Assembly: GCA_900759385.1 (NCBI GenBank) | Contig: CAAEUZ010000043.1 | Location: forward strand, 1-7,929 | Reading direction: 5' to 3' | DNA from: an uncultured Oscillospiraceae bacterium | Lineage (GTDB): Bacteria > Bacillota > Clostridia > Oscillospirales > Oscillospiraceae | DNA length: 7,929 nt | Shown here: positions 1 to 5,750 of the stretch, one piece after another | Layout of the letters: every line of letters begins with the position of its first letter | How positions within the stretch are numbered: position 1 is the first letter of the stretch | Notes under the pieces: model-generated | Databases searched by the model: none | The model's input: the letters and a program-made list of their open reading frames with translations, nothing else | Told to the model about the DNA's origin: nothing | Made by a program: the position numbers and the translations under genes

Positions 1-280
1 CGGCCAGCGTGGCCGGGCCGGAACCGCCGTCCACGACCAGACCGTTCGTCTCCTGGAAATACCGCACCGCTTCTTCGGTGGCCGAGCCGTATATACCGTC
101 CACGCTGCCGGAATAATAACCCCAGTCGCGCAGCAGGGTCTGTATCTCGCGCACGGTGGCGCCGGAGTCGCCGCGCTCATATGTCTCGGCCCGGGCGGCC
201 TGCACCAGAGCGATAATGGATATATTCAGCGCAAACAGTACTGCCAGCGCCAAAATCAGCTTTTTACGCTTTGTAGTCAA
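1..280 (-). CDS. SleB-like secreted peptidoglycan-binding protein (5' part only)
   Basis: The first 93 residues are visible; the rest lies beyond the left edge. They show a basic start (MTTKRKK), a hydrophobic stretch at about residues 8-27, a probable signal-peptidase site after ARA (residue 31), and a peptidoglycan_binding_1 domain from about residue 36 (EIQTLLRDWGYYSGSVDGIYG, then AVRYFQETNGL). This domain anchors enzymes to cell wall or spore cortex. The RDWGYYSGSVDGIYG signature and the signal-peptide-plus-domain layout match the N-terminus of SleB, the germination-specific cortex-lytic transglycosylase of spore formers. The catalytic domain is not in the window, so another wall hydrolase is possible. 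I chose TTG at 280 because GAGGGGG lies 9 bases upstream. An in-frame ATG at 307 has no ribosome site, and it would put nine extra residues (MLCARGRFL) before a good signal peptide. The gene lies 69 bases after the lipoprotein gene on the same strand. Confidence 0.72.
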   Translation of the reverse strand, partial: MTTKRKKLILALAVLFALNISIIALVQAARAETYERGDSGATVREIQTLLRDWGYYSGSVDGIYGSATEEAVRYFQETNGLVVDGGSGPATLA

Positions 281-318
281 AAGGAATCGCCCCCTCGCAC
301 ATAGCATACGAGGGGGCG
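279..318 (-). terminator. Hairpin between lipoprotein gene and SleB-like gene, covering the latter's ribosome site
   Basis: Arms CGCCCCCTCG (318-309) and CGAGGGGGCG (297-288) pair perfectly over 10 bp around an 11-base loop, followed by ATTCCTTTT. It resembles an intrinsic terminator for the upstream operon, although the T-tract is interrupted. The 3' arm contains the GAGGGGG ribosome site of the SleB-like gene, so when folded it would also hide that site. Whether it acts as a terminator, a translation block or both cannot be told from sequence. Confidence 0.55.
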
Positions 319-349
319 GACAGGTTTATTCTTGCGAAAAATTGGCTGT

Positions 350-961
350 TTACGCAGCGGCCACGGTGAGGGTAGTGCCGTCGTTGGCGGTGATGGAATA
401 GCCCTCGGCGGCGGCTACATTCTCAGCCGAGCAGGGGGGCGCACCGGTTACGGTGACGGCGCAGCCGACGGTGACATCGCCGCTGACGTCGATGGCCGCA
501 GTCTCCGCGGCGGTGGCATTGAGCGTGCCCTCGCCGGAGATGGTGAGCGCGTCGCCCTCGCCGCCGGAGATGACCGGGGCGCCGCCGTCGGCCGCCAGGG
601 TGACGGTGCCGGTTATGACTATCTCCAGGTCTCCGCCGGAGAAGCTGATGAGCGCGTCTTCTGCGTCGCTTCCCTGCAGGGTGACGTCCTCTATGGTGAG
701 GGTGCCGTCGGCATAGTCAAAGCCGCTGTAGCCCACGCCAGTGAGCTGTCCGCCGCGGATGATGTCGATGCCGTTCACGACCAGGGACTCAATCGGCTCC
801 GGGTCCGGGGTCGGGGTGGGGCTGACGGCGGGCCCGAGCAGGTCCGTGGGGGTGGAGCCCTCATAATTCGGGGTGGGGCTGGTTCCGGCGTCCCCGCTGC
901 CGCAGGCAGCCAGGGCAAAGACCATGCACAGCGCGAGCGCCATGGCAAATAGCTTCTTCAT
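350..961 (-). CDS. Small secreted lipoprotein with beta-strand-rich repeats, function unknown
   Basis: The product is 203 residues with a classic lipoprotein signal peptide: MKK, a hydrophobic core, and lipobox LAAC with the lipidated cysteine at residue 20. A Ser/Thr/Pro-rich linker (to about residue 57) follows. The rest is a run of short Gly/Thr/Val strands such as LTIEDVTLQG, LEIVITGTVTLA, LTISGEGTLNA and VTVGCAVTVTGA. This pattern suggests a right-handed beta-helix or stacked-strand fold, as in extracellular carbohydrate-binding or pectate-lyase-like proteins. No catalytic motif is evident and I do not recognise the family. It should sit on the outer face of the membrane. ATG at 961 is preferred (AAAGGAG 11 bases upstream), but an adjacent in-frame TTG at 964 has 8-base spacing and cannot be excluded. 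It begins 20 bases after the thrS stop with no promoter or terminator between, so it is probably co-transcribed with thrS. Confidence 0.85.
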   Translation of the reverse strand: MKKLFAMALALCMVFALAACGSGDAGTSPTPNYEGSTPTDLLGPAVSPTPTPDPEPIESLVVNGIDIIRGGQLTGVGYSGFDYADGTLTIEDVTLQGSDAEDALISFSGGDLEIVITGTVTLAADGGAPVISGGEGDALTISGEGTLNATAAETAAIDVSGDVTVGCAVTVTGAPPCSAENVAAAEGYSITANDGTTLTVAAA

Positions 962-981
962 CAATTACGTATCTCCTTTCG

Positions 982-2751
982 TTATTCGGCGAGGTCGATG
1001 GCGCGGGTGCGGATCTCCTCGCAGATGTCGGCGACAAACTTGTCCAGGGCCACCGCGCCCTTGTCGCCGCCGGTACGGGTACGGACGGAAACGGTGCCGT
1101 TCTCGCTCTCCTTGTCGCCTATTACGAGCATATAGGGTATCTTCTTGCTCTGGGCCTCGCGGATTTTGTAGCCGATCTTCTCGTTGCGGAAATCGCACTC
1201 CACGCGCACGCCGTGCGCGGTGAGCTCGTCGGCCACCTTCTGGGACCACTCGCGGCTGCGGTCGGTAATGGGCATCACCTTGACCTGCACGGGAGAGAGC
1301 CAGGTGGGGAACGCGCCGCCGAAGTGCTCGGTGATGACTCCGATAAAGCGCTCGATGCTGCCCAGCAGCGCGCGGTGGATCATGATGGGCCTGTGCTTGA
1401 GGCCGTCCTCGCCCACGTACTCGAGTTCGAAGCGCTCGGGCATCTGGTAGTCGAGCTGGATGGTGCCGCACTGCCAGGTGCGTCCCAGGCTGTCGGCCAG
1501 GTGGAAGTCGAGCTTCGGACCGTAGAAGGCGCCGTCGCCCTCGTTGATCTCATAGGTCTTGCCCAGCTCCTCCACGGCGGCCTTGAGCGTGGCCTCGGCG
1601 CTGCGCCAGGTGGCCTCGTCGCCCATGTGGTCCTCGGGCATGGTGGAGAGCTCGATCTTGTAGGTCAGGGCGAAGGTGGAGTAGATCTCGTCGAAGATCT
1701 GCACCACGCCCTTAATCTCGTCCTTCATCTGCTCGGGGGTCATGAAGATGTGCGCGTCGTCCTGGGTGAAGCAGCGGACGCGGAAGAGGCCGTGCAGCGC
1801 GCCGGAGAGCTCGTGGCGGTGGACTATGCCCAGCTCGGCCATGCGGATGGGCAGGTCACGGTAGGAGTGCGGCTCGCTCTTGTACACCAGCATGCCGCCG
1901 GGGCAGTTCATGGGCTTGACCGCGTAGTCCTCGCCGTCTATGACCGTGGTGTACATATTGTCCTTATAGTGGTCCCAGTGGCCGCTGCGGTGCCAGAGCT
2001 CCTGGTTGAGTATGATCGGGGTGGAGACCTCCACGTACCCGTAGCGCTTGTGTACCTCGCGCCAGTACTCGAGCAGGGTGTTCTTGAGCACCATGCCGTT
2101 GGGCAGGAAGAAGGGGAAGCCGGGGCCCTCGTCAGCCAGCATGAAGAGGCCGAGCTCGCGGCCCAGCTTGCGGTGGTCGCGCTTCTTCGCCTCTTCTAGA
2201 CGAGCAAGGTAGGCGTCAAGTTCCTCCTTTTTCATAAAACAGGTGCCATAAATTCTCTGCAGCATCTTGTTCTTGCTGTCGCCGCGCCAGTAGGCACCGG
2301 TGCAGTTCATCAGCTTGATGGCGTTGCCCTTGATGCGTCCGGTGCTGTCCAGGTGCGGGCCGGCGCAGAGGTCGGTGAATTCGCCCTGCCTGTAGAAACT
2401 GATGACGGCGTCCTCGGGCAGGTCCTCTATGAGCTCGACCTTGTAGGGCTCGCCCTTCTCCTCCATGAGCTTGATGGCCTCGGCGCGGGGCAGCTCGAAG
2501 CGCTCGATGGGCAGCTTCTCCTTGCAGATCTTGCGCATCTCAGCTTCGATCTTCTCCAGCACCTCGGGAGTGAAGGTGACATCGGAGTCGATGTCGTAAT
2601 AGAACCCGTCCTCAATGGCCGGGCCGATGGCCAGCTTGCTCTCGGGGTACAGGCGCTTTACCGCCTGGGCGAGGACATGGCTGGTGGAGTGGCGGTAGGT
2701 GTCGCGGTATTCCTTGTTTTCAAAGGTGTACTGGTTTTTCTTCTCGTCCAT
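982..2751 (-). CDS. thrS: Threonine--tRNA ligase lacking the N-terminal TGS domain
   Basis: This cytoplasmic class II synthetase charges tRNA-Thr with threonine using ATP. The product is 589 residues, against about 640 for typical bacterial ThrRS. The editing domain retains H21 and H25 (HSTSH) and C129 and H133 (CAGPH), with the spacing of the E. coli editing residues H73, H77, C182 and H186. The catalytic domain retains the three zinc ligands C283 (MNCPGG), H334 (QDDAH) and H459 (MIHRALLG), motif 2 (RVRCFTQDDAH) and motif 3 (HRALLGSIERF). An anticodon-binding domain follows from about residue 480. About 52 residues are missing before the editing domain, so the TGS domain is absent. ATG at 2751 is the start because GGAGG lies 8 bases upstream. 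An in-frame TTG at 2766 overlaps that ribosome site. A T-box leader precedes the gene and a lipoprotein gene follows 20 bases after its stop. Confidence 0.97.
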   Translation of the reverse strand: MDEKKNQYTFENKEYRDTYRHSTSHVLAQAVKRLYPESKLAIGPAIEDGFYYDIDSDVTFTPEVLEKIEAEMRKICKEKLPIERFELPRAEAIKLMEEKGEPYKVELIEDLPEDAVISFYRQGEFTDLCAGPHLDSTGRIKGNAIKLMNCTGAYWRGDSKNKMLQRIYGTCFMKKEELDAYLARLEEAKKRDHRKLGRELGLFMLADEGPGFPFFLPNGMVLKNTLLEYWREVHKRYGYVEVSTPIILNQELWHRSGHWDHYKDNMYTTVIDGEDYAVKPMNCPGGMLVYKSEPHSYRDLPIRMAELGIVHRHELSGALHGLFRVRCFTQDDAHIFMTPEQMKDEIKGVVQIFDEIYSTFALTYKIELSTMPEDHMGDEATWRSAEATLKAAVEELGKTYEINEGDGAFYGPKLDFHLADSLGRTWQCGTIQLDYQMPERFELEYVGEDGLKHRPIMIHRALLGSIERFIGVITEHFGGAFPTWLSPVQVKVMPITDRSREWSQKVADELTAHGVRVECDFRNEKIGYKIREAQSKKIPYMLVIGDKESENGTVSVRTRTGGDKGAVALDKFVADICEEIRTRAIDLAE

Positions 2752-2759
2752 TGAATTTA

Positions 2760-2776
2760 CCTCCAAAATGCCTCCT
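2760..2776 (-). promoter_or_regulatory. Ribosome binding site of thrS (two tandem Shine-Dalgarno-like sequences)
   Basis: GGAGG at 2764-2760 lies 8 bases before ATG 2751 and fixes that start. A second AGGAGG (2776-2771) lies just upstream. It could only serve the in-frame TTG at 2766, with a poor 4-base gap. The proximal site is taken as the functional one. Confidence 0.75.
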
Positions 2777-2822
2777 GCATCCGCCGTGCAGACGTCTCGC
2801 CATCACGCCGGCGGCTGCGCTT

Positions 2823-2863
2823 GAAAATGAAAAGCGCCCCTACGCCTTGCGGCACAGGGGTGC
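2823..2863 (-). terminator. T-box-regulated intrinsic terminator of the thrS leader
   Basis: The arms at 2863-2851 and 2846-2834 pair (GCACCCCT with AGGGGCGC, then GCC with GGC) around a GCAA loop, with one two-base internal mismatch and one G-T pair. TTTTCATTTTC follows. Its 5' arm is shared with the antiterminator, as expected for a transcriptional T-box switch. Confidence 0.88.
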
Positions 2864-3056
2864 AGTTTTTGCACGGTTCCACCCTGAGTTTTAACTCAAG
2901 AGGCCTTAACGCGGCCGCACGTGCGCGGATACTGAGCTTTCCCCGCGCAGGCTCAGGAGCGGTGGCGCAAAGCACTTGGCCGGCCCGCCTCACAGCCAAG
3001 GGCGGGCTCTCTTGAACGGCGCAAATGTGCCGCGCGTCTCCTTCAACGCCTTTATC
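2823..3056 (-). ncRNA. T-box riboswitch leader of thrS, predicted threonine-specific
   Basis: In this leader uncharged tRNA-Thr is expected to stabilise an antiterminator and allow thrS transcription. The T-box core AGGGTGGAACCGTG (2885-2872) is nearly canonical. Upstream, a Stem I distal helix GCCCGCC (3007-3001) pairs with GGCGGGC (2989-2983) after an AGAGAG motif. A candidate Thr specifier codon ACC followed by a purine lies at 2963-2961 on the 3' side of Stem I. GCGCGG/CCGCGC (2948-2943 with 2928-2923) may form Stem II. A small GAGT/ACTC hairpin (2897-2886) in the Stem III position directly precedes the T-box. In the antiterminator, AGGG (2885-2882) and GTGC (2874-2871) pair with CCCT (2859-2856) and GCAC (2863-2860) around the TGGAACC bulge. 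The same GCACCCCT is the 5' arm of the terminator, so the two folds exclude each other. The T-box class is certain; the specifier assignment is inferred. Confidence 0.94.
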
Positions 3057-3062
3057 GGCGTT

Positions 3063-3091
3063 ATATTATCACTATCCGGCCCTGATGTCAA
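3063..3091 (-). promoter_or_regulatory. Predicted sigma-A promoter of thrS
   Basis: A perfect TTGACA (3091-3086) is followed after 17 bases by TAATAT (3068-3063). GATAAT (3070-3065) with a 15-base spacer is an alternative -10. Transcription would start near 3056, just before the T-box leader. Confidence 0.72.
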
Positions 3092-3143
3092 GGCGCGCCG
3101 TTAACAAACATCCCGCCATTCCGCCGGGAAATGCTGTTAATCC

Positions 3144-3172
3144 TTGACTATCTAACAAGTGTTAGGTATAAT
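3144..3172 (+). promoter_or_regulatory. Near-consensus promoter of the tetR-SDR operon
   Basis: TTGACT (3144-3149), a 17-base spacer and a perfect TATAAT (3167-3172) form a near-ideal sigma-A promoter. The predicted start point is around 3179. The spacer is almost entirely filled by one operator palindrome and the start point is covered by a second, so the promoter should be strong when free and tightly shut when the regulator is bound. Confidence 0.88.
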
Positions 3173-3191
3173 GTGCCTAACACTTGTTAGG
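3152..3191 (+). promoter_or_regulatory. Twin palindromic operators for the adjacent TetR-family regulator
   Basis: O1 is CTAACA-AG-TGTTAG (3152-3165) and O2 is CCTAACA-CT-TGTTAGG (3176-3191). Each is a dyad with a 2-base centre, and their centres are 25 bp apart. O1 lies between -35 and -10; O2 covers the predicted transcription start. The two sites are also inverted copies of each other, giving 15-base perfect complementary arms (3152-3166 and 3176-3190) around the -10 region. The short TetR-type dyads next to a tetR gene imply autorepression, which is inferred. Confidence 0.85.
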
Positions 3192-3205
3192 TAAGGTGGG
3201 GCAAT

Positions 3206-3805
3206 ATGTCGGATACCAGGGAAAAAATCCTCTCCGTGTCGCTGGAGCTCTTCTCCCGCCAGGGGAGCGAGGCGGTGTCCATACGCGATATATGCGCGCG
3301 CGTGGGCATCAGGGAGAGCTCGGTCTACTACCATTTCACCAGCAAACAGGCCATTTTTGACGAGCTGCTCGCGCGTTTCGAGTCCAGAGCTGCGGAGATG
3401 ATGGCCCGGCTCGAGTCGGCGCTGGACGAGGGAGCCAGGCCCGATGCGGCGGGCCTGATGTCCGTCTGCGGCCACTTTTTCGACGGCTATCTCATGGAGC
3501 CTTTCTGCAACGGCGTGCTGAGGCTCCTGACCATCGAGCAGTTCAGCTCGCTCAAGGCGCGCTCACTCTACCGCCGCTGGATGTTTGACGAGCCGCTGGC
3601 ATACCAGACCAGGCTCTTCGCGGCCCTGACGAACCGCGCGGACGCCAGCTATCTGGCCGTCAAGTTCTACTCGCCCATATACCTGTACGCGCAGCGCTGG
3701 CTGCTCTGCGGCCCGCTCTCCGACGGCGACAGGGCCGCCTTCCGCGCCGACGCATACCGGCACGTGCGCCGATTCTTCGCCGAGCTGGAGGTGCGCAATG
3801 GCTGA
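3206..3805 (+). CDS. TetR/AcrR-family transcriptional regulator
   Basis: The product is 199 residues, a typical TetR length. The N-terminal DNA-binding domain (about residues 5-52) has the family pattern: ILSVSLELFSRQG, helix-turn-helix at about 24-43 (VSIRDICARVGIRESSVYYH), and the YYHFTSKQAIFDELL end. The C-terminal part (55-199) is the variable helical ligand-binding and dimerisation domain, rich in aromatic residues and cysteines (C88, C101, C168); its ligand cannot be predicted. The start is ATG 3206 with AAGGTGG 6 bases upstream. The promoter in front carries two palindromes that are very probably its own operators. The stop overlaps the SDR start by 8 bases, so the two genes form one translationally coupled unit, and the SDR is its most likely target through autoregulation. 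Confidence 0.93.
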   Translation: MSDTREKILSVSLELFSRQGSEAVSIRDICARVGIRESSVYYHFTSKQAIFDELLARFESRAAEMMARLESALDEGARPDAAGLMSVCGHFFDGYLMEPFCNGVLRLLTIEQFSSLKARSLYRRWMFDEPLAYQTRLFAALTNRADASYLAVKFYSPIYLYAQRWLLCGPLSDGDRAAFRADAYRHVRRFFAELEVRNG

Positions 3806-4538
3806 CATACTCATCTGCGGCGCCAATGAGGGCATCGGCTATCATATGGCTCTCGCACTGCTGGATCTGGGGCACCGGGTGGCCGTGCTGGACGTGAGCC
3901 TGGACAGCATCGGCCCGCTGCAGCGGCAGTTTGAGGGCCGCCTGCTGTGCTACGAGGGCGATGTGCGCAGCGAGAGCTCCGTCGCGCAGGCCGTATGTGC
4001 GGCGGCCGACGCCTTCGGCGGCCTTGATGCCGCGGTGCAGAACGCCTGCCTCTGCCCCTTCTCCCCTTTTGAGGACACGGACGGTGACGTGCTGAAGGCT
4101 GCATTTTATGTAAACTATTTTGGCGCAGTCAACCTCACCCGCTCAGCCGCGCCTCACATGCGCGCCGGCGGCCGCATACTCTTCACCAGCTCCGGCGTAG
4201 GTGTGACGGGCTTTCCCAATCTCACGGCCTATGCCTCCACCAAGGGGGCTATCGAGTCGCTCGCCAAATGCCTGAGGCTGGAGTACGCCCGGCAGGGGCT
4301 GAGCTTCCACATCCTCCATCCGCCGCTTACCCGCACGCGCTCCAGCGCGCCGCTTCCGGTGCCCGCCGAGTTCATGGCCAGCCCGGAAGCTGTCGGCCGG
4401 GGCCTGGCAAAGCACCTGTTCTCCAGGCACTTCATCATCTGCCACTCCCCCTGGCAGCGGGCGCAAACACTCATGTGTTATCTCGCCCCGCTGAAATTCG
4501 GCTCCATCATGGCCCGGATGACCGCCAGGGCGAATTAA
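3798..4538 (+). CDS. Short-chain dehydrogenase/reductase (SDR), substrate unknown
   Basis: The product is 246 residues, the usual size of a classical SDR, an NAD(P)-dependent oxidoreductase with a Rossmann fold. Visible motifs are the nucleotide-binding loop GANEGIG (8-14), D32 at the end of the second strand (favouring NAD(H) over NADP(H)), GDV (54-56), NAC at 82-84 where NAG is usual, N106, S132, and the Tyr/Lys pair in YASTK (Y145, K149). The full N-S-Y-K catalytic tetrad is therefore present. HPP (174-176) replaces the common PG motif after the sixth strand. The C-terminal stretch from about 209 is hydrophobic and basic (MCYLAPLKFGSIMAR), perhaps membrane-associating or substrate-binding. 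ATG 3798 lies inside the end of tetR (8-base overlap), so expression should follow the regulator. The substrate cannot be assigned; a lipid or xenobiotic carbonyl is a guess. Confidence 0.93.
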   Translation: MADILICGANEGIGYHMALALLDLGHRVAVLDVSLDSIGPLQRQFEGRLLCYEGDVRSESSVAQAVCAAADAFGGLDAAVQNACLCPFSPFEDTDGDVLKAAFYVNYFGAVNLTRSAAPHMRAGGRILFTSSGVGVTGFPNLTAYASTKGAIESLAKCLRLEYARQGLSFHILHPPLTRTRSSAPLPVPAEFMASPEAVGRGLAKHLFSRHFIICHSPWQRAQTLMCYLAPLKFGSIMARMTARAN

Positions 4539-4549
4539 TTATGTAAACT

Positions 4550-4584
4550 AAACCGGCCGGACAAACGCTTTGTCCGGCCGGTTT
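4550..4584. terminator. Bidirectional intrinsic terminator between SDR and SLH-protein genes
   Basis: Arms AAACCGGCCGGACAAA (4550-4565) and TTTGTCCGGCCGGTTT (4569-4584) pair perfectly over 16 bp around a CGC loop. The hairpin sits between convergent genes ending at 4538 and 4615. The arms' own terminal A/T tracts supply a T-run on either strand, so it can end both transcripts. Confidence 0.92.
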
Positions 4585-4614
4585 CCATATAGCTTATGTC
4601 AACTTGTCATCGCG

Positions 4615-5736
4615 TCAGGCGCTCTCGGACGGCCAGACGATCTGCTCAAAGCTGTTGTCGATAGCAGCCACGATATAGTCCTCGCCCATATACGTGGTGT
4701 CGCCCTCGGCGGAGGTGGTGGTGCGCCAGCTCAGGGCGGTTACGTTCTTGCCGCTGAGGGCGGTGATCTCTGTGAGCTCCGGCACGCCGTTGTTGTTCTG
4801 CCCGCTGAGATCAACGCGGTACCAGCGCCCGTCGGCCGTGGCCACTACGGCGTAGCAGTCGGAGCCGGGGAACCAGCTGGTGCAGGGCAGCTCATAGACG
4901 GCGGTCACGTCGCTGTCGGCGGGGATGGCGCGCGGGCGGCTCATGGCCTCGGTGATCTGCTGGCGGCGCTGGCCCTCTGCGGCCTCCTCCGGGTCGGCGG
5001 AGTTGGGGTCGGCCACGTCCGTCCACAGCTCGGCGTGGGTTATGGTTACGGTCGCCGTGCCGTCGCTGACCTCGATGGAGAAGTTGGGGTTGTCGTGGCC
5101 CTTCAGGTCCACAATGGAGGCAAACGGCGTACCGTCCGGGGCGGTGGTCACCCGCTCCAGCTCCTGGCCTGCGGCCCTGTAGATGAGGGTGGCGGCCTGG
5201 GCGCGGGTGAGGATCTCGCCCGGACGGATTGTCCCGTCCTCAAAGCCGTCGAAGAGCCCGGCCTTGCACATTGCCCCCACATAGGGCACATAGTCCTGGC
5301 CCACGTCGGCATAGTCGCTGTACGGTATCTCGTCAGTGAGCTCGAGGTCCAGCGCCACGGCCAGTATCTTGGCGGCAAGCTGGCGGTGAACCGGGTCGTT
5401 GAACTGAGACCAGGCGCAGTCCTCCTCAGTGAGCCAGCCGAGGTCATAGGCGTTGCGCATCTGCACGCCGGCCCAGTGGCCGTACTCCTCGCCGGTCTCA
5501 ATCCCGAGGCATTTGGCCGTCATGGTGACGAACTCGGCGACGCTGACGTCGCGCCCCGGCCTGAACGCGCCATCCTCATAGCCGTCAATGTACCCGGCGT
5601 CTATCATGGCGCTGACCTCAGTATAGAACCAGTCGCTCTCATGCACGTCGCTGAGGGTGGGCGTGTCAGCCAGGACGGCTGTGCCGAGCGACAGCACGAG
5701 CGCCAGTGTCAGCGCTGCAGCTAATAGCTTTTTCAC
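4615..5736 (-). CDS. Exported S-layer-homology (SLH) domain protein with uncharacterised C-terminal domain
   Basis: The product is 373 residues. A signal peptide (VKKLLAAALTLALVLSLGTA, probable cleavage after VLA at 23) is followed by three SLH repeats. SLH1 is about 29-78 (SDVHESDWFYTEVSAM, DGYEDGAFRPG). SLH2 is about 86-130 and degenerate, lacking the usual RPxxxITRAE-type motif. SLH3 is about 140-190 (YADVGQDYVPYVGAM, DGFEDGTIRPG, LTRAQAATLIYRAAG). SLH domains bind secondary cell-wall polymers non-covalently, so the protein should sit on the outer wall. The rest (about 191-373) contains beta-rich stretches and an Asp/Glu-rich segment; I do not recognise it. The start is GTG 5736, set by AGGAGG 6 bases upstream. 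The open frame continues upstream to 6135, but that part overlaps ychF out of frame and is not coding. The gene starts 14 bases after the ychF stop and is probably co-transcribed with it. Confidence 0.92.
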   Translation of the reverse strand: MKKLLAAALTLALVLSLGTAVLADTPTLSDVHESDWFYTEVSAMIDAGYIDGYEDGAFRPGRDVSVAEFVTMTAKCLGIETGEEYGHWAGVQMRNAYDLGWLTEEDCAWSQFNDPVHRQLAAKILAVALDLELTDEIPYSDYADVGQDYVPYVGAMCKAGLFDGFEDGTIRPGEILTRAQAATLIYRAAGQELERVTTAPDGTPFASIVDLKGHDNPNFSIEVSDGTATVTITHAELWTDVADPNSADPEEAAEGQRRQQITEAMSRPRAIPADSDVTAVYELPCTSWFPGSDCYAVVATADGRWYRVDLSGQNNNGVPELTEITALSGKNVTALSWRTTTSAEGDTTYMGEDYIVAAIDNSFEQIVWPSESA

Positions 5737-5742
5737 GGTTTT

Positions 5743-5748
5743 CCTCCT
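5743..5748 (-). promoter_or_regulatory. Ribosome binding site fixing the GTG start of the SLH protein
   Basis: A perfect AGGAGG lies 6 bases before GTG 5736 and directly after the tandem TAA TAA stops of ychF. It decides the start against the much longer open frame, and its closeness to the ychF stop favours translational coupling. Confidence 0.85.
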
Positions 5749-5750
5749 TA

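Noticed and set aside
281..307. ATG start at 307 for the SleB-like protein
   Set aside because: It has no ribosome site, lies in a hairpin loop, and would lengthen an already complete signal peptide; TTG 280 has GAGGGGG at 9 bases.
332..952. 206-residue plus-strand frame opposite the lipoprotein
   Set aside because: It is Gly/Arg-rich shadow sequence; the minus strand has a clear lipobox, a ribosome site and an operon position.
1213..2199. 328-residue open frame on the plus strand
   Set aside because: It lies wholly antisense to thrS, which is unmistakable; the frame is a by-product of GC-rich codon use.
2752..2766. TTG start for thrS adding MEVNS
   Set aside because: The TTG overlaps the ribosome site of ATG 2751, and its own upstream AGGAGG is only 4 bases away.
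2821..3015. Small plus-strand frame of 64 residues over the thrS leader
   Set aside because: This stretch is explained by the T-box structure on the minus strand, and no ribosome site supports the frame.
4570..5724. 384-residue open frame on the plus strand
   Set aside because: It is antisense to the SLH gene, has Gly/Ala/Val-rich shadow composition, and has no ribosome site or recognisable domain.
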